From: Linderina pennispora
Taxonomy: Eukaryota > Kickxellomycota > Kickxellomycetes > Kickxellales > Kickxellaceae
Assembly (NCBI RefSeq): GCF_002104995.1
Contig: NW_024468256.1
Location: forward strand, 702,001 to 766,000
Direction: 5' to 3'
DNA: 64,000 nt
Shown: in pieces, positions 19,680-29,917 of the stretch
Position numbering within the stretch: the first letter of the stretch is position 1
Layout of the letters: each line of letters starts with the position of its first letter
Translations under genes and position numbers: made by a program
The notes under the pieces: model-generated
The model's input: only the letters and a program-made list of their open reading frames with translations
Databases searched by the model: none
Told to the model about the DNA's origin: nothing

Positions 19680-19926
19680 TGTCGCGACCCTATTTAAAGG
19701 TCACGAGCTTCGTCTACTCGCCCAGGCACTAATCAATTGATAGGGACAGTTGATATTATTAAACAAGAAGAGATGATTCCTCCCGGGTCACTCCTGGAGT
19801 GATCCGGTGTCTATTTTATAGCCTTAACTATGTGGCCTCGCCTAGGGTGATGAATCAGTCTCATCATCTGTGATCGGCTGAGTCGCATAAGCATTGGCTT
19901 TGAGTGACTGTGGTGTGATCACCACA
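19680..19926 (-). repeat. 5' LTR (right copy)
   Basis: A 247-bp direct repeat, by eye identical to 9577-9823. It should carry the retrotransposon promoter for minus-strand transcription. It ends 163 bp before the USE1 start codon. Confidence 0.95.
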
Positions 19927-20030
19927 GGTGTGCGGCACGGCGGCTTGGCACGCCCCGCCACGTAGTCCCTCTAGCCAACCTCCAGCTGTCTTTTATTCTC
20001 GCATTCTTCCACACTGTAGCTTGAGCCGCA

Positions 20031-20037
20031 TATAAAA
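20031..20037 (+). promoter_or_regulatory. TATA box of USE1
   Basis: TATAAAA lies 59 bp upstream of the ATG at 20090, in the ~160 bp left between the retrotransposon and the gene. Confidence 0.6.
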
Positions 20038-20089
20038 GGTCTGCATTCTTTCCGGGAATTGAGAGCACATAGCAATATCACATCCTGAC

Positions 20090-21016
20090 ATGGCTGTAAC
20101 ATTGACGGACGAGGGCGTGTATGTGCAGCGCAGCCTGCCAGCGGTGCCAGAGGCAGCTGGCCGACGGGTTCACAGAGCCGCTCGATGCCGAGCAGCTGCG
20201 GCGAATTGCAAACATAGAGAGAATAGTTGCCAGCGCTCTCGAGGGCGATTTGCCAGAGCAGTGCAAAAGCCTGGCGGAGGATGTCAATGAAAAGGCGTCG
20301 CCGTGGATCGAGCGGAAGACGCAAATGATGCAGTGGCTGAAGCAGCGGAATGGCGAGAAGCAGCCAGCACAACAGGCCAAGGAAGAAGAGAAGGAGGAGG
20401 AGAAGCACTCGGATGCAGTGGTAGTCAATGACGCCTGCACGGTGGCTGCGGCTGATGCTGCAGAGACTCCCGAAAGCAGACACACTCAGAGCTTGGGGCT
20501 GGAAGGCAGCGCGCCAAGAGCAATCAAGCGGGAGCACTCGTCGCTGTCGGGCAAGCGCCAAGGTAAGAAGCGACATACATATGCACAGGCCGAGTCTGCC
20601 AGAAATGTGAAGCTGAGCGACGGCATCTTGTGCCTGTAGAGCTGCTCGGCGAAATGGACGGGCTTCGGCGTCGCGGGGTGGTGCCTGACACGGTAGAGGG
20701 CGTCGAGCGGCTGCTAAAGTCGCAGCGGTCGACGCAGGAGGATCTGACCAATGATCTGGTGCAAATGGCGTCGATTCTGAAGAAGAATACGCGGGCTTTC
20801 GGCGATGTGATTGAGCGCGACAAGCATGTGGTTGATGAGACAGCCGAGGCGCTGGGCAGCAACCTGGCCAGCATGGACAAGCAGGGCTCGCGGCTCAGCA
20901 AGTACCGCAAGCAGGCGTGGGGCACGACCGGAATCACGTGGCTGGCGGTGCTGGTGGTTGTATCAGTGTTCTTTATGCTGGTGCTGTTCATGAGAATAGC
21001 GCCCAAGCGGTATTAG
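20090..21016 (+). CDS. USE1: SNARE protein USE1 (two exons; one frame break)
   Basis: A SNARE of the endoplasmic reticulum that acts in Golgi-to-ER retrograde vesicle fusion. Exons are 20090-20562 and 20640-21016; the 77-bp intron starts GTAAGA and ends CTGTAG, joining KRQ to ELLGEMDGLRRRG. The N-terminal part has the helical QRCQRQLADGF...LRRIANIE segment. A Lys/Glu-rich linker follows, then a SNARE-like helix (STQEDLTNDLVQMASILKKN...) and a C-terminal anchor (TWLAVLVVVSVFFMLVLFMRI). One extra base near 20135-20142 separates MAVTLTDEGVYVQRSL from QRCQRQLADGF. Total exon length modulo 3 equals 1, as expected for one insertion. The TATA box supports the 20090 start. Confidence 0.85.
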
Positions 21017-22957
21017 CTGTTGTTTACAAAAAAGGACGCGTTCCCTTCTTTGGGCCAGCGCACAGCATGGAGCGGCATGGGGAGGGAGGCGAGGGGCCGG
21101 GATGGAGAAGATCGCTGGTGGCCCGGTACATGGTCATTTGGGGGAATGGCAAGGTCGAGCCAACAATCGGAAGGCCACTGGCGTTCGGCCGCTGCTGATG
21201 CTGATGGTGGTGCTGGTGCCGACGCTGCTGGTGGTGTGAGTGTGTTGCGCATCATGGGAGCTGCAGCGACATACGGCTGCTGGCTGCGTGCGGGCGGTGG
21301 AGGAGGGCTGGCTCAGCGCGTGGTCCCTCTCCTCTGCGCGGCTGGTGGGGGATTTGCCTTGCGAGCGGCCAAAGGGACGCGCCGCTTGCAAGTCAGATGC
21401 ACCTTTCCCGGACACCGCTCGTGTCAAAAGGCGCTGCAGACGCCGCCCTTGCCAATTCGGAATGGACGGGGAGCCCGCTGCGTGCTGGCCAGTGGTGGTG
21501 GGGGCATGAGTTCAGAGCCCTCTTTCACAATGGCGTCCCATTCTCGCCTGCGTGTTTTTGTTGGCTGGGCATTTCTTTTTGCTTTGGCAATAAACGGGCG
21601 GACTCGCCCTTATTTTCGAGAAAATCTTCTATTTTTTGTCGCTCTGTGCCAGTATCGCCTTTTTCACGCAACCTTTACTTTTTTTCGTTGGCCTTCCCCC
21701 TCCTCTCTTCCTCGCACCCGCCTTCCTCTTTTCCTCTGCACCCCCTCTTTCTCTTGTATATCCTCCAACCTCCTCCTCCTTCCACCCTCTGTTATTTGCC
21801 ACCAGCTTTTTGCAGCCTAGAATCGGTTCCTTCTAATTACTTCAGCTCGCTTGCATTCTCGGCACAACCAAGAGCCCACCTTTCCGTATTGTTTATAATC
21901 ATCGCTCAGAGGGTTTTATTTTCCGTTTCGGCGCCGCCAACAGGGATAAGCAGCTAGCGACAGCCCGGAACCACACGCTACATCTCAGGAACGACGTGGG
22001 TAGCAAGGGCCACACGCGTACTTTCCTCGGACAAACCACACCGCCCCTGCACAGAGGGCCGTCACCTTGTATTTGCCAGCGGGTATACACACGGCACAAG
22101 CGGCAAATTGCGCTCAGGTAAGGACCACAGCACTCCTCGCTCTCTGTAGCAGGATGCCATCGCCCACCATTGGCCGTTGTGGGCGGGCTGTTTGCAGGCA
22201 GGCAGGCAGGCAGGCGGCCAGGCTTTGCTGATGCCGCTGTTGCAGCCCGTCTCAGGCGAGCATGGGCCTGTTGTTGCATGATAAAACGGGATGGGAAAAA
22301 AAGCTGCACGTTCATCATCCCTCTGGCAGGATTGCTGTCATTTTTCTCTTCGCTCGTCTACATCGCAAAAGTGTCTCATGGCCCTCTCTTGTTTCTCTCG
22401 CTGCTGCCACCGTGGTGCCAGGGGAGAGACGAAAAAAAAGGGCTGTCTTGAATATTCCCCTTTTGCCAGGCAGCGAGAATGGCACAGGGCCGGCCTGAAA
22501 GAAGGCGCGGGCAGTAGGCCGGTGCTTGGGCTAGAATGAATGAATAGACAGGGTGTATATGAGCACTTATTTTCAATATACGAGCCTCTCCCTCCCCCTC
22601 GCGCTCACACGCCCTCCAGCCCTGCTTCCTGCTCTTGCTGCGTTCGGGCCTTGGCCCCATCGTCGAGACATCCCACACAGCATTCCCGCTCTCATTTTCT
22701 CCACGTTATTCTTGCGCATTTTCTTGCTGCTGCTCTCCTCACGAAATCCACGAGAAACCAGCACACCCCTTTCTCGGCAAACAAGTCTCACATCTTGCTT
22801 TGATGCTGCTTCTCCCACACATGCACACCCGCACGCACACACGCAGGCAGAAATGCAGAGGGCCATTTTCCACTTTCTCCATGCCAAATCTCTACTTGCT
22901 TTTTTACTCACCAGCCTGTGCGCACGTCTTGCCCGTTTAATTTTTATATAGGATTAC
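21017..22957. other. 1.94-kb gap upstream of the LAMMER kinase gene
   Basis: No credible gene. The open frames here are low-complexity. A GCAG/GGCA microsatellite lies at about 22194-22216, and long pyrimidine-rich stretches (21640-21800, 22560-22780) suggest promoter and 5' leader of the downstream kinase gene. Confidence 0.5.
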
Positions 22958-25900
22958 ATGTCTGGTGCGGGAGTCGACAGGGCGGGCGCTGGGCATCATG
23001 GCAGCGGATTCCACATTTTGCCAAACGAAGTGATTGTTATCCACGACTCGAGCAGCGAGAGCGATGAGCAGTCGGAGCCCCGCATGCCGCGGCCAGCAGC
23101 GCACAACGAACACGCCCCCAGTCTATATTACAATTCGCTCTACGACACTACTAGATTCGACGACGGCAGCAGCAACAGCAGCGTTACTGTACATAACCCC
23201 GGTGTCTCGCACTATGCGTCGCCACGATCAGAGCTGGCCAGCACTGCACATTACGACGGTAAAGTATCCATTTTCTTCTCCGCAAATGCGACAATCTTGC
23301 TCAGACCGAAGAGAGAAAAATGGGCATCTCTTTTGGACAGCGAAGCGTCGTTATCTTGGACATTTCCCTCTTCCTAATCTCCCTTTTTATTCGCTTTAGG
23401 CACGGTTTCAGCCACTACAGCTCCAACAGCTGCATATTCTTCAAGAGTTGCCGCCGCCGCTGCCGCCACGACTGCTACTGTAGCCGCCGCCGAAGAGACG
23501 CAGCCGCATGCCTCGGCGCCTTCAGTCACAAATTCATCCTCCACTGCGACAGCAACCGACATTGTGCCGCAACCACGCTAACCTGACCAGATCCGTTGTC
23601 CAGAACGCAGCCAAGCGGAAACAGCTGGAACAACAGATGGTGTACCAACAGCAGCAGCAACAGCGGCAACAACAACAACAGCAACCACAACAACAACCAC
23701 AACAACAGCCTGCTTCTGCAGCCGCTGCCGGAAACCACCAGCAGTTTGCCTACAGCAACCTTCTCATTCACGGCACCTTCCTCTAACCACCATCAGCAGC
23801 AGCAGCAGCAGCAGTATGCAGCGACAATATCCCAGCAGCCGCCGCTTACTACTGGCTCTGCCAGCACACACCCCAACGTATATTATTCGCAGCAACAGCA
23901 GCAGCAGCCGGCATGGACATCCAGTGTTTGTATCAGGCAGCACGGGCTGTCGCAGCAGCGGCAGCAGCAGCTCCTCCTGCCCAGCAGCCGGCAGCTCCAC
24001 AGACAACAGCAGCCGAGGCAGCAGCAGCAGCAGCAGCCCCGCCTCCACCGCCAGCCAAGCGGCAGCGCAAGCAGCAGCGGCCAAGACTCAGCGGGGAGGT
24101 CGTGCCCGCGCGACGCAGCGCTCAAAGGTAAGTCCCACATGTCTCGTCTACATTGCTCTGGGTGGTGCAGGATGTGCACATTCTCTCTTTTTTTTTTTTT
24201 TTTTCTTTCTCTCGCTCGCTCGCTCGCTGCAAGCGCGATCCCAGGCTGGCATAATAGTGGGCCCTTTCCCCTCATTGCTCTGCGAAAAAAGCGGAAGATT
24301 TCAAAGCACACAAGGGATTTGCTCCCCAATTGACCAGACGACGCGTCAAAAGAGCAAAGCGAAGGGAGAGTGGTGCTCGCTATTTTTCTCGCCTGGGCCA
24401 GCTTTGGAATGCACATTCCGATATTGTCCATTTGGACCCGAGGTTTTGCATGGGTCGCCATCATTCATGCCCAGCTTGCTCGTGCGGATGGACCCAACAC
24501 TGGCCTCCCCGCATTCATGCCTGCGCGTTTCTGCATTCTCTCCTCCTTTTGCCCACCCGGGTGGGGTTGTTTGTTTGTTTGTGTTGAAGCCTGTGGAGAG
24601 AGCATCGCATTCGCGATCAGTGGGATATCGCCTCTTGGCCGGCGACGGGCTATGCTGCGGGAGAAAGCGCAGCGGTGGTGTCTAGGCACCGACGCCTCGG
24701 GCTGCATTCCGCGGGCATTGGTGCTTGCGTCCGTGCATCAACTGGCTGGGAGCAATAGGGGGAGAGGTGCTCTGACAGTGCGACTGCTCTCTGTTGAGGG
24801 GCGGACGCCATTATCGCCCCCTCCCCCTCTCGGCGATCTGCTGCGAGATGTGGTTTACCCAACTCCAATGCACTGGCAGCCAGGGCCCGCTTGGCGGCGC
24901 AGGCGGCGGCATTTCTCCCCGATCGCTCTGCACGCCTGTTTTCTTTGGCCGACTGCGTCAAATATAAACGCCGGCGTGCTCGCCTATGCCCAATCGCCCG
25001 CGGCATGTTTATCCTCAGGGTCACACAGTGCTTCTAGTTTTCACATTTCCATTCCGCCTCTCTGCCCGTCCAGATACCCGCCGCCCTGCAGCACAGTTAT
25101 CGCCAGTGGGCAGCACCACCTCGCTACTCGCTGTGGAATAGAGAAAACATTGTGCAACCGCTATCGGGCGAGTCTTATATACCCCTTCCTAACTTGAGGA
25201 CGGCGACGACGACAAAGCCAAGCCTGCCTTGCACAACAGCTCAGCTCCCCCCACCAACTTTTGTATTTTGGCCACATTTTTTTTTTCGCACTTTCTCCAG
25301 CAGCCCAGTATTTTCTGTATATGCCATCGCGCTCTCCATTTCAAACGCCATCCTGTACTAACAATTGCAAGCACTCTTCCCATACTCTGCCATGTCTGTC
25401 CTCTCGCTGGTCGCCTCGTTTTTTCCGGTCGTCTCGCAACAACCGCGTCGACAATTCTGCGCACAACGATCCAACCAAATCAACCCGGTTCCGGACCACC
25501 GGTGGATCGCCAACACCGCCACAACACATGAACACCAAATCGTCGATGGTCGACTCGCGCACTCTGCAAACCAAACCGACGATCAAATCCGGGGTCCATC
25601 CTCCGCAACACATTGCTGTCAAATCGGTGCAAAACCGGCCACTGCCTGCGCTCCCCAATGCCAAATCGACCAAACCGCAACAATATCCCGGGTACACATT
25701 GGCTGACGGAATGCGTCGCGTTCAACAGAAGGCCGAGCCGTGCGACGACCGCGACGGGCACTACATTGTGGTTCCGGGCCGTGAGTTTACGCCGCGGTTC
25801 AAGATCCGGAGACTGCTTGGGCAGGGCACGTTTGGCAAGGTTATGGAGTGCGAGGACAGCCAGTCGGGGCGCCTGGTCGCCGTCAAGGTGATCCGGGCGG

Positions 25901-28579
25901 TGCCAAAGTACCGCGACGCGGCCCGCATCGAGGTGCGTGTGCTGCAGACGCTGCAGCGCAACGACCCACCCAACAAGTACCAGTGCATGCACCTGAACGA
26001 GACATTCGAGCACCGCAACCACGTGTGCATGGTGTTTGAGCTGCTGGGCCCCAGCGTGTTTGACTTCCTCAAGGAGAACGAGTTCCGCCCGTTCTCGCTG
26101 CATCACGTGCAGCTGTTTGCTGAGCAGCTCCTGCGCAGCGTCGCGTTCCTGCACCGGCTCAACCTGGTGCACACGGATCTGAAGCCAGAGAACATTCTGC
26201 TCGAGAGCGGGGCCTATGACCTGGTGCCGTTCGGGCGCAGCCAGACGGTGCAGACCCACATGCTCAAGTCGACCAACATCCGGCTGATTGACTTTGGCAG
26301 TGCCACATTCGACAACGAGTACCACTCGCAGGTGGTCTCGACGCGGCACTACCGGGCGCCCGAGATCATCCTGAACCTCGGGTGGTCGTTCCCGTGCGAC
26401 ATGTGGTCGATTGGCTGCATCATCATCGAGCTGCTGACCGGCGAGGCGCTGTTCCAGACCCACGACAACCACGAGCACCTGGCTATGATGGAGGTTGTGG
26501 TGGGCGCAGCTCCCTCGCACATTGTGCGGGCAACGCAGTCGGATCTGCGCAGCAAGTTCTTCAGGTCCGACGGATCCGTGCGGTACCCACCGCCGGAGCA
26601 GCCGCGGGTGTCGCAGAAGGGCGTCCGGTCGATGCGTGCGCTGAGCCAGATTGTGTCGCCGTCGACTAACCCAATCTACGCCAACCTGCATGATTTGCTG
26701 AACCGGCTGCTGCAGTTCGACCCCAGGGCTAGGATTACTGCCGAGGAGGCGTGCCAGCACCAGTTCTTCCGGCATCGTGTTGGCCCTGATGGCCGCCTGG
26801 TGAGCCGGCCTGCGGCTGCCCAGATGCCTACAGTGCCGATTTCGGCCACTACGTCAGCGTCATCGGTGGCTTCTTCACAACAGCAACAGCAACAGCACCA
26901 CCACCAGCAGCCATCCCAGCAGCAACAGCCGAAACAACCACAGCAGCAGCCCCAGCAGCAGCAACAGCAGCAGCCCCAGCAAGTGTATACATCAGGAGCC
27001 GCGGCTTCATCGCAGTATCACCCGGCAGTTCCTCCTGGGTACCCGTATGCATCAACTAAGCGCGAGATGCCTCATATTGGCGACTTCCAGCCGCCGTCCA
27101 ACGCGCCTGCCATGTACACACAGCCCCACATGCAGCACCCGCAGCAGCAGCAGCAGCATATACATCAGCAGCAAGCCAAGCACGCACAGTATTATTTTCG
27201 CGAGGCTCCAAGCCTGACTGGCCCCCAGATACACCCGCCAGAGCAGGTCGGCAGGCCGCCACCGCATCCGCACCCGTCTGTTCAGATGACTGGGCTCGCG
27301 CCGAACTCCAGCTCCAGCGCCGGATACAGCCACCCGGCGGCAAGCTCCATCCACAGCGTGTCCACCGTGACAGCAAGCTCGTCCTATGACCAGCACCATG
27401 ATTACTATGGGTGGCGACAGCAGCACAGCAATGGGTCGCAGCAGCAGCAGCAGCAGCAGCAGGCCAGGAAGGCTGGTAAGCCCATTGACTCGGGCTACTT
27501 CCCCGACCCACTGGTTCTGCCCGAGTACCAGACTCCAGTCAGCGCAGGGCTGCCCAGCATGGCGATCCCAGTGTCGCAGCCAGGCCACAGCAGTTCAGTC
27601 TATCAGCAACAGCAGTATCGTGGACCGAATGCTTGCAGCAGCCATTCGAGCAGCGGGATGATGGTAGCACATCCGCCGGGCCAGCAGTATCAGTCGTCGG
27701 CCAGCCAGATGTACCAGCACCAGCATGCGCAGTACAGCAAGACCACGCTCCCGCCAATGTCGTCGCATCCGAGCCAGATCTCTGGTGCTAGCTCTGCGTC
27801 GTCACTGCATTCGGCCAGTCTGCTGCCGCCCTACCAGCCACAGCAGCAGCACCCGATAGCCGCTATGGGTAGCAGCAACAGCAACAGCAGCTTGTCGCAC
27901 TCGCATCAGACGTCGGTGCTTTGGCGCCGGTGACCAGCAGTGCTGCCTACTCGTCCGCGCCGTCGCAGGCGCAGCAGCGGCACCTGATGAACCTGGCGTC
28001 GTCGGGACCCTTGCCGCCAGCTGGCCGATTTCCTGTGGACGTCAACACAACGCCCACCTTGACCACCGCTACCACAGCGACGCCGACGCCCGGCTCCTCG
28101 TCGGCGCACCTGGGCTCGCACGGCGTCGACAGTGCGTCGACAGCAAACTGCGGGGGCTCGATGACCAACCTGACCAGCACCATGCAGAAGCTGGCGGGGC
28201 GCTCGCTGCCGTCGCTGGCGCACATGTACGACCAGCCGGCGGTAAAGCAGCAGCAGCAGCAGCAGCAGTGTCAGTCGGTATGACCGCTGCGCCATTGGCT
28301 TCGTCCCTGTCGACGGGCGTGCTGGGTGCCCAGCAGTACCCGCCGGCCTCGCCGCTGCCTCCGCAGCAGGTGCACCTGGGACGCGCGTCGGGCTACTTTT
28401 CGCCGCTGCCGGGCGCCCAGTCGCTGCTGCACCCGCAGAGCGCACGGATTGCGGGCGGGCTGGTGCGCGGCAGCCATCTGCACCACCATGCGCTCGCGCC
28501 GCCACAGGCTGCGCACCACCAGGCGTCTGGAAACGGCGCTGCCGCCGCCTCAATGAACAACGCCGCAGGGCGTGGATAG
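22958..28579 (+). CDS. LAMMER (CLK-type) dual-specificity protein kinase (three exons; several frame breaks)
   Basis: Nuclear kinase of the CLK/Lkh1/Kns1 family, which phosphorylates SR-type splicing factors and regulates growth. Proposed exons: 22958-23258, 23400-24127, 25372-28579. Exon 1 has LPNEVIVIHDSSSES, matching the EVIVIDD motif of other fungal LAMMER kinases. Exon 2 is Ala/Gln-rich. Exon 3 holds the kinase domain (25795-26780): GQGTFGKV, VAVKVIR, HTDLKPENIL, LIDFGSATF, and the signature EHLAMMEVVVG. A Gln/His/Ser-rich tail follows. Intron 2 (24128-25371) has TACTAAC at 25356-25362. Breaks occur near 23570, in 23780-24000, near 27915 and near 28265; the last two look like lost bases. 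Alternative: a shorter kinase starting at ATG 25321 below a TATATA at about 25176. Confidence 0.82.
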
Positions 28580-28934
28580 ATTGCCCGCCCTGCGAAGCTC
28601 CTGGAGCAAGCTCTTTCTAACGTTTCTTTCTCGCCTCTCCGCCTATTTTGGATTCCTGTACAGTTTAGTTCCTCTTCCACCCTAACCATATTATCTTTTT
28701 TGTGCTGTATGCTTTCCTTCCTCTTCGTCGACGAGTAGAGTCGCCTTTTACATCATTTAGCTCGCAATGTGATTTTTTTCAACGCTAGCTCAACCGCAAT
28801 TTTCTCCATAAACTGGGGCTCGGTATTGGTGGTCTGGGTGCTGCTTTGGCGTGTGTTCGGGGTGTCCACCGTGTTGCGCTTCACATCGGCCACATATCCC
28901 TTCTCCATACAGCACACATCTCCTATCAGCCATA
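28580..28934. other. Intergenic spacer
   Basis: This 355-bp gap between the kinase stop and the methyltransferase start holds a pyrimidine-rich stretch (28610-28720). I see no gene in it. Confidence 0.5.
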
Positions 28935-29744
28935 ATGTCAGACGGCAGCGACTTTGAGGGATTCGGCGACAACGACATGTTCCAGGAGCCCGAGGGCTAC
29001 TTCCCGCCCAAGCCTGAGCCCAAGCGCGAAGAGTTCGCCCGGCAATCCGATCTGGTCGAGCCCGGCACGCCCTCTGTTCTGCGCGTGAACCTGCTCGGCT
29101 CCCACCCGCTCTGGGGCCACTACCTGTGGAATGCTGCCAAGTTGTTTGCCAACTACCTGGACGCACGCAAAGAGATCGTGCGTGGCAAGTCGGTCGTCGA
29201 GTTTGGCGCGGCCGGCGCACTGCCGTCGCTGGTGGCCGTGTGCGGTGGCGCGCAAAAGGTGGTGATCACTGACTACCCGGACGCCGACCTGGTCGAGAAC
29301 ATCCGGCAGAACGTGGAGGATAACTTCCCGGCGGAATTGGCCAGCGGGGCCGTGGTGGTCGAGGGCTTCAAATGGGGCAGCGAGATCGAGAAGATTGCCG
29401 GGCTGTCGGGCAACGAGCACAGGACGTTTGACGTGCTGATTCTGTCCGACCTGGTGTTCAACCACTCGGAGCACACGCATCTGCTCAACTCGTGCCGGCA
29501 GCTGATTACCAAGCCCAGCGCAACATCCAGGGGCGGCGAGGCGTATGTGTTCTTCACGCACCACCGCCCGTGGCTGGCTGCCAAGGACATGGAGTTCATT
29601 GAGCGGGCCGAAAGCGAGCTGGGGCTGAAGGCCGAGCGTGTGGTCGAGGAGTACGTGGGCCCGATGTTCGAGGAGGATCCGGGAGACGAGCGGGTCCGGG
29701 GCACGGTCCACGGCTTCAGGCTGTCGTTTCCTGCGGAATCGTAG
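28935..29744 (+). CDS. EFM7: EFM7/NNT1-like protein N-terminal and lysine methyltransferase
   Basis: A 269-residue class I SAM-dependent methyltransferase. In yeast the EFM7 (Nnt1) family methylates the N-terminus and Lys3 of eEF1A in the cytoplasm. An acidic N-terminus (MSDGSDFEGFGDND) leads to the family segment PLWGHYLWNAAKLFANYLD. The SAM-binding motif I is VVEFGAAGALPSL, the acidic motif II is VVITDYPD, and the family motif is VLILSDLVFNHSEH. The protein ends with a FFTHHRPWL segment. Intact single exon. The start is the ATG after CAGCCATA. Assignment to EFM7 rather than another family-16 methyltransferase rests on overall pattern. Confidence 0.88.
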   Translation: MSDGSDFEGFGDNDMFQEPEGYFPPKPEPKREEFARQSDLVEPGTPSVLRVNLLGSHPLWGHYLWNAAKLFANYLDARKEIVRGKSVVEFGAAGALPSLVAVCGGAQKVVITDYPDADLVENIRQNVEDNFPAELASGAVVVEGFKWGSEIEKIAGLSGNEHRTFDVLILSDLVFNHSEHTHLLNSCRQLITKPSATSRGGEAYVFFTHHRPWLAAKDMEFIERAESELGLKAERVVEEYVGPMFEEDPGDERVRGTVHGFRLSFPAES

Positions 29745-29917
29745 ATCTTCTGATTACAATCGAAATTAGCCACAAAAATTTATTAAACCGGCCGGTTCCC
29801 AGCTTTTTTTCTGTTTTTTTATTCTCGGCAAGGCTCAGGCATGGCCGTGGGGGGTTCGGTTCTTCTGCCTCCAGTATCGCAAAACCACCAAACACTATTT
29901 TTCATTCTTGGCCAAGC

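Larger units (their letters stand above)
9577..19926 (-). mobile_element. Ty3/Gypsy LTR retrotransposon carrying a nested DNA transposon
   Basis: A 10.35-kb unit with two 247-bp direct LTRs (9577-9823 and 19680-19926) that look identical base for base, each TG...CA-bounded, within a GGTG duplication. Removing the 5.3-kb insert leaves a roughly 5-kb element. On the minus strand the order is LTR, primer-binding site, gag, protease, reverse transcriptase, RNase H, integrase, purine tract, LTR. Protease-RT-RNase H-integrase order places it in Ty3/Gypsy. It is not functional as read: a TGA ends gag, a TAG lies between protease and RT, one frame break sits in RT (17300-17303), and the integrase is split by the insertion. 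Identical LTRs imply recent arrival. Confidence 0.95.

Noticed and set aside
9577-19926. The possibility that the 10-kb region is one giant LTR element with extra genes
   Set aside because: The inner unit has its own ends and a 3-bp duplication, and removing it restores the integrase frame exactly. It is a nested insertion, not retroelement cargo.
20117-20128. A 12-bp micro-intron in USE1
   Set aside because: Too short for spliceosomal removal. One inserted base explains the frame and the length modulo 3.
21020-21957. Open frames of 186-266 codons after USE1
   Set aside because: Composition follows polypyrimidine and G-rich tracts, there is no recognisable domain, and overlapping frames are equally open.
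25392-25706. A separate frame starting MSVLSLVASFFPVV upstream of the kinase
   Set aside because: It is out of frame with the kinase and overlaps coding sequence that continues as the kinase N-terminal region. It has no domain.
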